A DNA stretch of 36,166 bases from a bacterium (GTDB lineage: Bacteria; Actinomycetota; Aquicultoria; Aquicultorales; Aquicultoraceae). The position numbers and the translations under genes are program-made. The stretch lies in assembly GCA_902810715.1 (NCBI GenBank), contig CADDYS010000012.1, positions 1 through 36,166 of the forward strand, given 5' to 3'. This document shows, in pieces, positions 23,283-31,369 of the stretch. Under the pieces are notes generated by a model. That model saw nothing but the letters and a program-made list of their open reading frames with translations, ran no database searches and had not been told where the DNA came from. Numbering within the stretch: position 1 is the stretch's first letter; each line of letters starts with the position of its first letter.

Positions 23283-24443
23283 TTGACTCGCCACGGGACT
23301 GTTAGTGCTTTTCTTTCAGTCTTGATGTTGTTTGTTTTGGTAAGTCCAGTTATAGCAGCACCGACACTAGATCTGACAACCACGACACCGACAGATAATA
23401 TAGTAGTAACGCCAAACCAACCGAATACCGAAACAACTGCCACGGCCGGCCTCGATCAAGCACTAGCTGAAGCCGATTTGGCCGTTAAACAAGCACAAGC
23501 TGAAAGAATTAAGCAAGAACTTGATATGCTCGGAGATGAGCTGGAGCGCTTAAATACGGACTACTATGCCGAAAGCGCTAAGCTATCCGCTATAGAGGGA
23601 AGCCTCAATGAGGCACGTGACAAGCTACGCTGGTACGAGGCGGAGCTTGATGCGCAGCGCCAGGTAGCAAACGACCGTGTTACTGAAATCTACAAGCATG
23701 GCGATGTCGAGCCGATTGATGCTATTCTTAATAACACAAGCTTCTCGGAGCTTTTCACCCGCCTAAGCTTTCTTCTAAAAATAAGCGAGCAGGACGAGCA
23801 ACTTCTGCAAAAACTGCAGAATCAAAAATCCAAAGTTGAAATCACCAAAAAAGCACTTGATGATCTTTACGCGCAGCAGAAGGAGATTACGATCGAGCTT
23901 GAAGGCCGAAAGAAGGCTATCGAGGACAAAGTAAAACAAGAGTCGGCTATTCTTGCAAGCATAGATTCGGAAACTAAAAAAATCCTCGATGAGGAGCGGG
24001 CAAAACAAGAACAGGCACAAGCTGAGCTTGTCACAAAACTTACCCAGAAAACCCAGAAAGATACGATATCATTACAGCCCGGCTCGATCTGCTATGAGGC
24101 GATCCAGTATCTCGGTATCCCCTACGTCTGGGGTGGCGAAGATCCCAAGATCGGTTTAGACTGCTCGGGTCTGGTTAAGATAGTGTTTGAGAAATTCGGT
24201 GTTGATCTGCCGCACTTTGCCGCATCGCAGGCACAGCTTGGCGCGCCGGTTCGCTATGAAGGGCTGCAAGCGGGCGATCTCGTCTTTTTCGGCAGCCCGA
24301 TACATCATGTTGGCATCTATCTTGGCGAGGGTTACTATATCCACGCGCCCAAGAGAAACGACTTTGTAAAAGTAAGTAGACTAAGCGACCGCAATGACTT
24401 TAACTGCGCCCGCCGTATTATAAGCGTGATCCCAGGACAGTAA
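23283..24443 (+). CDS. Secreted coiled-coil NlpC/P60 peptidoglycan endopeptidase
   Basis: Wall hydrolase of the CwlO/RipA type, likely a D,L-endopeptidase that cuts stem peptides during growth or division. Start TTG at 23283, with AGGAGG 5 nt upstream. 386 residues: signal peptide (about 1-26, cleavage after AAP or nearby), a Thr/Asn/Pro stretch, a long coiled coil (about 52-255) that would regulate or localise the enzyme, then NlpC/P60 (about 270-386). The catalytic residues are C294 (LDCSGLVK), H342 (HHVGIYLG) and H354 (YYIHAPKR). Single gene, divergent from the tRNA. A c-di-AMP (ydaO) riboswitch, common upstream of such genes, was looked for and not seen. Confidence 0.95.
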   Translation: MTRHGTVSAFLSVLMLFVLVSPVIAAPTLDLTTTTPTDNIVVTPNQPNTETTATAGLDQALAEADLAVKQAQAERIKQELDMLGDELERLNTDYYAESAKLSAIEGSLNEARDKLRWYEAELDAQRQVANDRVTEIYKHGDVEPIDAILNNTSFSELFTRLSFLLKISEQDEQLLQKLQNQKSKVEITKKALDDLYAQQKEITIELEGRKKAIEDKVKQESAILASIDSETKKILDEERAKQEQAQAELVTKLTQKTQKDTISLQPGSICYEAIQYLGIPYVWGGEDPKIGLDCSGLVKIVFEKFGVDLPHFAASQAQLGAPVRYEGLQAGDLVFFGSPIHHVGIYLGEGYYIHAPKRNDFVKVSRLSDRNDFNCARRIISVIPGQ

Positions 24444-24576
24444 ACTCCTTTTGCAAGCGCAAACCTTCCTTACCTTTACTTTGCAATCTGTTAACGAACG
24501 TGCTTAAATAGAGACGATTTTGGGAATGCAAGTTACATCCCGTTCGAATGACCAAAAACGTTCATAAGGAGTGTAA

Positions 24577-26019
24577 ATGAAGGACCTGACTTCTCTTGCC
24601 TTAGATGTCGCCAAGACCTACGGCGCAACCTACGCAGACATTAGAGTTATTGATGAAGAGCACGAGTCGATAGCTATAAAAAACGGGCGCGCTGAGGAAA
24701 TCACCGCTTCAACGAACTACGGTTTTGGAGTCAGGGTAATTGCGGACGGCTCTTGGGGATTTGCAAGTAGCTTCCTCGTCGAAAAAGCCGAGATTGAGCG
24801 CGTTGCACGGCTGGCGGTTGAGATAGCCAAGGCAAGCGCTATGATAAGGAAAGAAAGCGCGGTTCTCTCCCCCATTCCGGTAATCCAGGATAACTATAAG
24901 ACACACGTTGAGATCGATCCCTTCAAAGTATCGCTTGAAGATAAACTTGCGCTTCTCTCGCGCGCCGAGGAGACCGTGAGAAAAATCCCGGGAGTCTCGA
25001 TCTCGCGTGCCTCGATGGATATATTTCGCGAGAAAAAGGTGTTTGCGAGTCTTGAGGGCAGCTATATTGAACAAGAGATAACCGAGTCCGGCGCCGCCGT
25101 TGACGCTACCGCAATTAAGGGAAGCGATATCCAGGAGCGATCCTACCCTAACTCGCACGGGGGTGATGTTGCGACCGCCGGTTATGAGTTTATCAAAGGG
25201 CTAAGACTGGATGAGAACGCCGGGCGTGTCGGCGAGGAGGCCGTAGCGCTTCTTTCGGCAAAGCAGTGTCCAAGCGGCGAGTTTACGATAATTTTAGATG
25301 GAAGCCAGCTTGCGCTGCAGGTTCACGAGTCCTGCGGTCATCCCGTCGAGCTCGACCGTGTGCTCGGCATGGAGGCAAGCTATGCGGGGACCAGCTTTTT
25401 AACATTGGATAAGCTGAATAAGTTCCAATACGGCTCCCCTATCGTTAACATAAACGCCGACGCCACCATCCCGGGCGCACTGGGCACGTTTGGCTATGAC
25501 GACGAGGGCGTACCTGCACAGCGGTTTGATATTATTAGAGACGGGCTCTTTGTAGGATACTTAACCAACCGCGAAACCGCTCCGGTTATCGGGAGGCAGA
25601 GTAACGGCTGTGCCAGGGCGGATGGCTGGGGACGTATCCCTCTAATCCGCATGACCAATATAAATCTTCTTCCTGGGGACTCCTCTCTGGAGGAAATGAT
25701 AAGCGAGGTTAAGGACGGCCTGTATCTTGCAACCAATAGAAGCTGGAGTATTGATGACAAAAGGCTTAACTTCCAGTTTGCGACGCAGGTCGGCTGGGAG
25801 ATTAAAAACGGCAAACTTGGTGCAATGGTCAAAAACCCAAACTACACCGGGATTACCCCTGGGTTCTGGAACTCCTGCGATGCGATTGCCGGCAAAGACG
25901 AGTGGCGGGTCTGGGGTCTTCCCAACTGCGGTAAGGGCGAGCCGACCCAGATAATGCACGTGGCGCACGGCGCCGCGCCGGCCAGATTTAGAAACGTTAA
26001 GGTGGGTGTTGGTAGATGA
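24577..26019 (+). CDS. tldD: Metalloprotease TldD
   Basis: Catalytic subunit of the TldD/TldE metalloprotease heterodimer, which trims unfolded or modified peptides and matures some RiPPs. 480 residues, full length. The zinc motif HExxxH is present as HESCGHP (H250, E251, H255), with typical surroundings (ILDGSQLALQVHESCGHPVE and LDRVLGMEASYAG). ATG follows AAGGAGTG. The stop overlaps the tldE start (ATGA), matching the obligate pairing of the two proteins. No RiPP precursor was seen nearby, so a housekeeping role is assumed. Confidence 0.97.
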   Translation: MKDLTSLALDVAKTYGATYADIRVIDEEHESIAIKNGRAEEITASTNYGFGVRVIADGSWGFASSFLVEKAEIERVARLAVEIAKASAMIRKESAVLSPIPVIQDNYKTHVEIDPFKVSLEDKLALLSRAEETVRKIPGVSISRASMDIFREKKVFASLEGSYIEQEITESGAAVDATAIKGSDIQERSYPNSHGGDVATAGYEFIKGLRLDENAGRVGEEAVALLSAKQCPSGEFTIILDGSQLALQVHESCGHPVELDRVLGMEASYAGTSFLTLDKLNKFQYGSPIVNINADATIPGALGTFGYDDEGVPAQRFDIIRDGLFVGYLTNRETAPVIGRQSNGCARADGWGRIPLIRMTNINLLPGDSSLEEMISEVKDGLYLATNRSWSIDDKRLNFQFATQVGWEIKNGKLGAMVKNPNYTGITPGFWNSCDAIAGKDEWRVWGLPNCGKGEPTQIMHVAHGAAPARFRNVKVGVGR

Positions 26020-27353
26020 TAGATAAAGGCAAAATAGAAGAAGCGATGCAAACGGCAATAGGCTACTCAACAGCGGACCAGACCGAGGTTCTTGCCAGCA
26101 GCCGCAGTACGGCTCTCACGCGCTTCTCCAACAACTACATCCACCAGAATGTGGCCGAAACCAATATGAGCATATCGATTAGAGCGGTTATCGGCAAAAG
26201 ACAAGGCTATGCATCGACCAACCGCCTCGATAAAGATTCCATAAAAGAGACGGTCAACAAAGCAATTAAAATTGCGGAGCATCGCCCACCCGATCCCGAC
26301 TTTGTCTCACTTCCCGAGCCGGGGCCTATTATCCTGCGGGATATGGTATCCGACACAACAGTTAATTATACTCCTGGGCAAAGGGCGGCCGCCGTACAAA
26401 GACTGCTTGGCGTCATCATGCCGCGAAACCTTACCGCCGCCGGCGCCCTATCCACCGGATACACTACCGTAGGCGTGGCAAACTCGCTTGGCGTAAATGC
26501 GGTTGAGACTATAAGCGAGGCCAGCCTGAAGACCGTTGTGATGTCTCCAACCAGCTCGGCCTTTGGGAGCGCGGTTGCAGTAAATGTCGCCGATATTGAT
26601 ATTGAAAAAATTGCTCTTGAGGTTGAGAAAACAACCGTGCGGGGGCAAAACCCGGTGGAGCTTGAGCCAGGCAGATACACAGTGGTCCTATACCCTAACG
26701 CGGTCGCCGATATGGTTTCTTTTATGGCCTTTGCCGGATTCGGCGCGCTCTCCCTGCAGGAAGGCCGGAGCTTTATGAAGGATAAATTCGGCCAGCAAAT
26801 TATGAGTCAAAATATATCTATTTGGGACAATGCATACGATCCCAGCACGATCGGCTTTACTTTTGATTTCGAGGGTGTCCCCAAAGAAAAAGTAGTCTTT
26901 ATTGAAAACGGTGTGACAAAAGGCATCTGCTACGATAGCTACACGGCAAACAAGGAAGGTAAAAAATCAACCGGACACGCGCTTCCCGCACCTAATCCTT
27001 ACGGTCCTCTCCCCTTAAATTTAGTTATGGCGCCGGGCGGCTCGTCTTTGGCACAGATGATAAAAACTAGCGAGCGTGCAGTTCTCGTGAGCCGCTTCCA
27101 TTATACCAACCTAGAGGACCCGATAAGAACTGTTCTTACCGGGATGACAAGAGACGGCACATTCTTAATTGAGGATGGCGAGATAAAGACGCCGGTTAAA
27201 AATCTTCGTTTCACACAAAGCATTGTTGAGGCGCTTTCCAAAGTTGAGTTGGTATCGATGGATAGGGAGCTTAAAGAAGGTATGCTTGGCGCAAGTTATA
27301 TGCCATGGCTAAAGATCAGCGAATTTAACTTTACCGGAGTAACACAATTCTAG
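26016..27353 (+). CDS. tldE: TldE/PmbA-family subunit
   Basis: Partner of TldD that lacks the zinc-binding motif and shapes the active chamber. 445 residues. It starts on the ATGA overlap with tldD. Family features include the N-terminal SISIRAVIGKRQGYASTN stretch, the strand-rich middle (EPGRYTVVLYPNAVADMVSF) and the C-terminal glycine-rich region (NLVMAPGGSSLAQMIKTSER, then GTFLIEDGEI). No HExxxH is found, as expected for the E subunit. The gene ends 4 nt before the convergent ATPase gene. Confidence 0.95.
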   Translation: MIDKGKIEEAMQTAIGYSTADQTEVLASSRSTALTRFSNNYIHQNVAETNMSISIRAVIGKRQGYASTNRLDKDSIKETVNKAIKIAEHRPPDPDFVSLPEPGPIILRDMVSDTTVNYTPGQRAAAVQRLLGVIMPRNLTAAGALSTGYTTVGVANSLGVNAVETISEASLKTVVMSPTSSAFGSAVAVNVADIDIEKIALEVEKTTVRGQNPVELEPGRYTVVLYPNAVADMVSFMAFAGFGALSLQEGRSFMKDKFGQQIMSQNISIWDNAYDPSTIGFTFDFEGVPKEKVVFIENGVTKGICYDSYTANKEGKKSTGHALPAPNPYGPLPLNLVMAPGGSSLAQMIKTSERAVLVSRFHYTNLEDPIRTVLTGMTRDGTFLIEDGEIKTPVKNLRFTQSIVEALSKVELVSMDRELKEGMLGASYMPWLKISEFNFTGVTQF

Positions 27354-27357
27354 TGCA

Positions 27358-27828
27358 CTAGTCCCTGGTTAACTTCTTTTCCCTGGACCTCGGCCTCCGG
27401 ACTCTGGACCCTTTTTTAATACTCTTTACCAGGACGACTTCTGTGCCGTAGCCGCACTGGCTCTTGATCTTTATAGCATCAACGAGGTTATTCATAAGAG
27501 GAATACCCCGTCCGCCCTGTTTACTTGAAGGTGGGAAGGCACTTTTCGTAACGCTTGGCTCAAAACCACACCCCTTGTCAACCACCTTGCAGGTTAAGCA
27601 GCCGTCTTCAACATAAAATACCGTAGTAATGAGATCGCTTTTTGAATGCCTGATGGCATTGCTTGAGGCTTCGGTAACCGCAAGGCTGAAATCTAAGATT
27701 TCATCCTCGCCCAGGCGCGTACTGCGGGCAACGTCTAAAGCCAACTGCCTTATGCTCGCCAGATAATTGGCCTTGGCCGGTATAGTAAGACGAATCTTGC
27801 TTTTTGTCGCCTTCCCTAAGGTTTGCAT
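27358..27828 (-). CDS. RsbW-like serine kinase/anti-sigma ATPase
   Basis: 156 residues of the GHKL ATPase fold (HATPase_c_2). Visible motifs: N box (LAVTEASSNAIRHSKSD), G1 (VVDKGCGFEP) and the glycine-rich lid GGRGIPLMNNLVD; the last strand ends GTEVVLVKS. Proteins of this type phosphorylate STAS antagonists or sequester sigma factors, but no STAS or sigma gene is adjacent, so its partner is unknown. The C-terminal 15-20 residues are highly basic (SRVRRPRSREKK), an unusual tail. ATG follows AGGAGT. Read leftwards as a single gene behind a long upstream region containing a hairpin at 27947-27995. Confidence 0.9.
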   Translation of the reverse strand: MQTLGKATKSKIRLTIPAKANYLASIRQLALDVARSTRLGEDEILDFSLAVTEASSNAIRHSKSDLITTVFYVEDGCLTCKVVDKGCGFEPSVTKSAFPPSSKQGGRGIPLMNNLVDAIKIKSQCGYGTEVVLVKSIKKGSRVRRPRSREKKLTRD

Positions 27829-27946
27829 GCCTGCTACTCCTTTTGTAAGTTACAGTATTTATACCTTTATATCGGCGATATCTGACTGAAATTTAACCGC
27901 GGTATCGACAGAGGTTTGAATGATTTCGCATTTTTCCCAAAAATAA

Positions 27947-27995
27947 TAGACCCGGATAAGCAACTGGAGGGGCGCCATTACCTATCCGTGGTCTA
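27947..27995. promoter_or_regulatory. Long inverted repeat, possible attenuator of the RsbW-like gene
   Basis: TAGACC-C-GGATA (27947-27958) is inverted as TATCCGTGGTCTA (27983-27995), interrupted by a single unpaired base. On the minus strand the stem is followed by TTATTTTT, the form of an intrinsic terminator, located about 120 nt before the RsbW-like ATG. It could be an attenuator in that leader or the end of an unseen small RNA. Confidence 0.4.
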
Positions 27996-28172
27996 AATTA
28001 AAACATTATTTGGTCTATAACCAAGATTAACAGAATTATACTAATCATTGCAAGAGCTATTACTGATTACCCCAGGCAGCGTTCACTCATTATGCCTGTA
28101 TAATAACCCCGTAGTAATGGTATACCGGGTATAGCTGAACTTCCCCACCTGCCGTTTATCTCATGCAAAACA

Positions 28173-28188
28173 GGTTGTCTCGACAACC
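28173..28188. promoter_or_regulatory. Operator-like inverted repeat
   Basis: GGTTGTC (28173-28179), spacer TC, GACAACC (28182-28188): perfect 7-bp arms in the middle of the long gap. A compact repeat of this kind is usual for a dimeric repressor site, but no promoter boxes can be assigned with it. Confidence 0.3.
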
Positions 28189-28648
28189 AACCACAAAACT
28201 AACCGGCTTTTTCTGGAAGAAAAATGGAAATTTTAATATTTTTCCCACAAGGGCCGGCTACATGTTCCTACCTGGTATAAGTAATATTTTACAGTTAAGC
28301 GAATCTAACGGTATCGATATAGCTGGAAAATTTTGGTCTAGACAATTATGGTATTTTCGTTCACAATCTTAAACCTAGGGCTATAAGGAGAAGGAGTGAT
28401 GTAGAAAGAGACTATTAGTGCTAAAAATCTATTAATGATTAATTAGATAAAGCAGGAATCGAAATAATATCCCAGCAGCAATAAACAAAACCCCTTATGT
28501 CTAACAACTAACTCTCATCTAAATCCGCTTAGGAATCCAATAGTTAATAAACCATTAACTTAACCAGGTTAAAATTAGCGCTCCAATGAAAGTCGGAGTA
28601 TCCTTTTTGCCATTTCGGCTGTAAGAAACATGAAAGGAAGTGGTGTAT

Positions 28649-29782
28649 TTGCGTGTAAGAAAGCTAATGTTGATTTTACCGCTACTTATAGTAGTGTTTG
28701 TGCTTCTAAATATGCCGCTGGCCCTGGCAGCTCAGATTAACAGCTCCGGTCAGCAGATTGAGAAAATACAAGAACAGATAGCAAATAGCAGAGCCTCTCT
28801 AGAAACAGCAACCGCAGAATATGAGATATCATCCTCCGAAATCCAGTTGATTGATTTAAGGATTCGTGAAAATAACTCAAATTCAAGTTACATACAAAAC
28901 AAGCTAGACACATTAAGAAACCGTTTGAAAAAAGAAACCACTTACAACCGCAAAATAGGACCAGGCAATCTCCTCTCTGTTCTCGCGTTTTCTTCTAGCC
29001 TCAACGATTTAATTAACAGATTAGGCCTCTACGTGTTTTCAATTAGCCGCGACGCAAAAGCGGTAGAGGAACTTGAGTCTGTCAAGCACGGCCTTACCCA
29101 CAGCAAGATTAAACTTACCGATATGAGGAAAGAGAAAACCCGACAGTTGGCGAACGCGAGGCAAAAGCGCAACGACATGGAGCACGAATTGGCCTCCTTA
29201 AGAGATGCTTTTGTCAAGGCCAGCTTCGGGATAACCGCAAATCGCAGATTTGGGGGAGAGCCCGCCACAGCGATACTGCGGGCATCCTGGAGCAATATCC
29301 AGACGTCGCGCGGAGACACGCGCGGCGGCCCCAACTTCCCCGTTGCCGGTCCGCACAATTATACCGATAGCTGGGGATCGCCCCGCTCAGGAGGCCGCAG
29401 GCATAAGGGTACCGACATCATGTCGGCGCGCGGTACGCCAACCGTCGCCTGTGTGTCCGGAGTTATCGGCCAGACTTCACCCCTTGAGCGCGGGTTGGGC
29501 GGCATAACCATATGGCTCGTGGGTGATGACGGCAATGCTTACTACTACGCCCACCTTAACAAAATCGCGAACGGTATCATCAAGGGCGTAAGGGTTAACA
29601 CGGGACAGGTTATCGGTTTTGTAGGCAGTACCGGAAATGCGCCCGAGTCGGCACCGCACCTGCATTTTGAGGTGCATCCGGCAGGAGGTCGTGCCGTTAA
29701 TCCATATCCTATACTTCAAGCAATAGAGAACCAGAAGCAGGCATTGGGGGCCAGCAGTCAGCCGTCAGGAGAGCACGATTGA
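28649..29782 (+). CDS. Secreted coiled-coil M23 (LytM) peptidase
   Basis: Zinc metallopeptidase of the EnvC/LytM type acting on peptidoglycan. I chose TTG at 28649, since AAAGGAAG (28633-28640) is well spaced from it; GTG at 28643 or 28640 is also possible. 377 residues: signal peptide (about 1-28, ending ALAAQ), a coiled coil (about 30-190), then the M23 domain (about 230-365). The metal ligands are complete: H252 and D256 (HKGTD) and H339 in HLHFEVH, with H337 as catalytic partner. The architecture parallels the NlpC/P60 protein at 23283, so the two may act on the same wall material by different cuts. Confidence 0.94.
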   Translation: MRVRKLMLILPLLIVVFVLLNMPLALAAQINSSGQQIEKIQEQIANSRASLETATAEYEISSSEIQLIDLRIRENNSNSSYIQNKLDTLRNRLKKETTYNRKIGPGNLLSVLAFSSSLNDLINRLGLYVFSISRDAKAVEELESVKHGLTHSKIKLTDMRKEKTRQLANARQKRNDMEHELASLRDAFVKASFGITANRRFGGEPATAILRASWSNIQTSRGDTRGGPNFPVAGPHNYTDSWGSPRSGGRRHKGTDIMSARGTPTVACVSGVIGQTSPLERGLGGITIWLVGDDGNAYYYAHLNKIANGIIKGVRVNTGQVIGFVGSTGNAPESAPHLHFEVHPAGGRAVNPYPILQAIENQKQALGASSQPSGEHD

Positions 29783-29809
29783 TGGGTAAACCAAAGCTTG
29801 CCCCTATCA

Positions 29810-29868
29810 ACCTTGACAAAGGTAGGATAAAAGTATAATTTCAAAATCAGATACCTTACCGGTAAGGT
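29810..29868 (+). promoter_or_regulatory. Promoter with two palindromic operator candidates
   Basis: TTGACA (29813-29818) and TATAAT (29834-29839) are both perfect boxes, but the spacer is only 15 nt, so unassisted activity may be low. ACCTT-GACA-AAGGT (29810-29823) overlaps the -35 box. A perfect 16-bp palindrome, ACCTTACCGGTAAGGT (29853-29868), lies just after the expected start site. Both share ACCTT/AAGGT half-sites, implying one regulator. Confidence 0.6.
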
Positions 29869-29908
29869 TATTGCTAACCTAGTTACCAGGCTACTTAGGA
29901 GCTGCATC

Positions 29909-30679
29909 ATGAGCGATATTTTGTGCTCGTCGGGCGATTGCTGAGCACCTGCAAAATATACGGAAAACTGCATGGTATGCGGTGAAAAACTAGATTATAG
30001 AGCCAATCCCGAATCTCTTACGTGCTACTTCTGCGGAGAGACTAAACCCGGTAGTATATCCTGCCCGAACGGTCACTTTGTGTGCGATGCCTGCCATGGC
30101 AAAGACGCCTACAGCGCAATATCTGATATCGCCTTTAACACAGAGTCAAACGACCCGGTAGAGATCGCCGATCAGATGATGAGCCACCCATCCGTCCCCA
30201 TGATCGGGGGCGAACACCATGCGATTGTAGCTACTTCGATTATGGCCGCTCTGAAAAACAGCGACCCTTTCTTTTACAATGGACGGCAAATCACAGTAAA
30301 CAACGATCTTATTGAAAGAACCTTGGATAGGACATGGACCGACAAAGTCCCTTCCTGTACTTGTGCAAACTACGGTGCCTGTGGGGCGGCGCTAGCCTCT
30401 GGAGCGGTGTTTAGCCTATTGACCGACGCAACCTGTGATACCCCAAAAGCAAGAGAGAGGCAAATAGCAATGGAGGTCACCAACTACACGGCCTCAGATA
30501 TCGCGTGGTACCGTGGCACTTGCTGTAAACTCAGCGTAAAGCTTGCGATAGACGGCATTTGTTTAGCCATCAAAGAGCATATGGGCTTAGACCTACCCCG
30601 CAACCACACCAAGTGCCGGCATATGAAAAGAAATCCGTATAAGTGCTTTGGCGCACATTGTCCCTATTCTAAAGCTTAA
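29909..30679 (+). CDS. Candidate selenoprotein, DUF5714-type Cys-rich protein with in-frame TGA
   Basis: 256 residues if TGA at 29942-29944 is read as selenocysteine (residue 12), starting MSDILCSSGDCU. The start ATG has AGGAG 7 nt upstream. If TGA stops translation, the next start is ATG 29972 (235 residues), but that ATG sits inside the C21-M-V-C24 zinc knuckle and has only a weak GGA upstream. The full protein has a zinc ribbon (C21/C24 with C39/C42), a second Cys cluster (SCPNGHFVCDACHG), a helical core with EHHAIVATSIMAA, then SCTCANYGACGAA, GTCCKLS and a C-terminal NHTKCRHMKRNPYKCFGAHC. This resembles the DUF5714 family, function unknown; the abundance of Cys suggests redox or metal chemistry. 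A SECIS-like hairpin is at 29967-29983. The 3' end overlaps the convergent membrane gene by 11 bp. Confidence 0.72.
29967..29983 (+). promoter_or_regulatory. Candidate bacterial SECIS hairpin
   Basis: ACTGCAT (29967-29973), loop GGT (29974-29976), ATGCGGT (29977-29983): a 7-bp stem with one G-U wobble. The apical loop begins with G and lies 29 nt after the TGA. Known bSECIS elements have a small apical loop with G in its first two positions at roughly 16-37 nt from UGA, bound by SelB. The stem also encodes C-M-V-C, so it is under dual constraint. Confidence 0.6.
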
Positions 30680-31364
30680 ACACCGCTAGAATCCTAATTG
30701 TAAAGAAGGTTATCGCTATTGCCGCCAAAGCACGTAGGAGTTGGATGGGCATAATACCAAGTACCAGTATGCTCTTTGGGTATGAGGCAAAGAATAGTCC
30801 TGCAAATATTCCGTATAATAAGAAAGAAACAGCCGCCCCCCTGAAATCAACCACGATCTTTTTCAATCTAAGCTGTCGGAACCGTGCGGATATCTTTAGC
30901 AAAGCCATTGCCGCAAGCATAGCCGATGGGAACCCTAAAAACAGCCTGTAGATTACCTCTGTTCCAATAACATTTTCAAATGGGTTAATAGTAATTATAA
31001 AAAGCACGAGGGTAATGATTGGCGATACGTAAACAACCCACCTGATTTTGTGTGAACTCTTATCTAAAAATACCGACAACCCGAACAGGTACAGAAAAAT
31101 GTACGAACCGGCGATAAAATACTTGGCTGCCTTGAAAATAACCGCTAAATTAGTCTGAGAGATACTAAAGGCATGGGGTAGAACAAACAGAATATCTCCC
31201 AGGCCATGAAGCAAACCGAAACCAGCCAAATACATAAACGCGTTGACGAACTCAAAGTTTGCAGTATGCTCTCTCTCAAGGACTATGGCAAAGAATATAA
31301 CAAAGAAGCTGAGACTATAAAAAATGCTGATTAAAAAAAGGTTTTGTTGAAAAAAATCCCCCAT
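30669..31364 (-). CDS. Multi-span membrane protein coupled to PadR-PATAN gene
   Basis: 231 residues, not recognised. About seven hydrophobic segments (near 8-26, 38-60, 73-98, 110-130, 138-155, 177-197, 205-228) fill nearly the whole protein, with short basic loops between them, so it is an integral membrane protein with no soluble domain. It resembles the sensor portions of membrane signalling proteins that carry output domains elsewhere. ATG at 31364 follows AAGGATAG and lies 5 nt after the stop of the PadR-PATAN gene, implying co-translation. It could relay a membrane signal to that regulator; inferred from pairing only. Confidence 0.8.
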   Translation of the reverse strand: MGDFFQQNLFLISIFYSLSFFVIFFAIVLEREHTANFEFVNAFMYLAGFGLLHGLGDILFVLPHAFSISQTNLAVIFKAAKYFIAGSYIFLYLFGLSVFLDKSSHKIRWVVYVSPIITLVLFIITINPFENVIGTEVIYRLFLGFPSAMLAAMALLKISARFRQLRLKKIVVDFRGAAVSFLLYGIFAGLFFASYPKSILVLGIMPIQLLRALAAIAITFFTIRILAVFKL

Positions 31365-31369
31365 AATAG

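Larger units (their letters stand above)
27829..28648. other. 820-nt AT-rich gap with structured elements, no convincing gene
   Basis: No supported coding region. Contents: a long inverted repeat at 27947-27995, a near-palindrome GGTTGTC-TC-GACAACC at 28173-28188, an AAGGAGAAGGAG site followed at once by ATG TAG (28399-28404), and the ribosome binding site of the M23 gene (about 28633-28640). An ORF of 69 codons at 28163-28372 lacks a ribosome binding site and resembles no protein. No known riboswitch was recognised. Confidence 0.5.

Noticed and set aside
28163-28372. 69-codon ORF in the long gap before the M23 gene
   Set aside because: No ribosome binding site, no recognisable domain, and inverted repeats within it suggest non-coding DNA.
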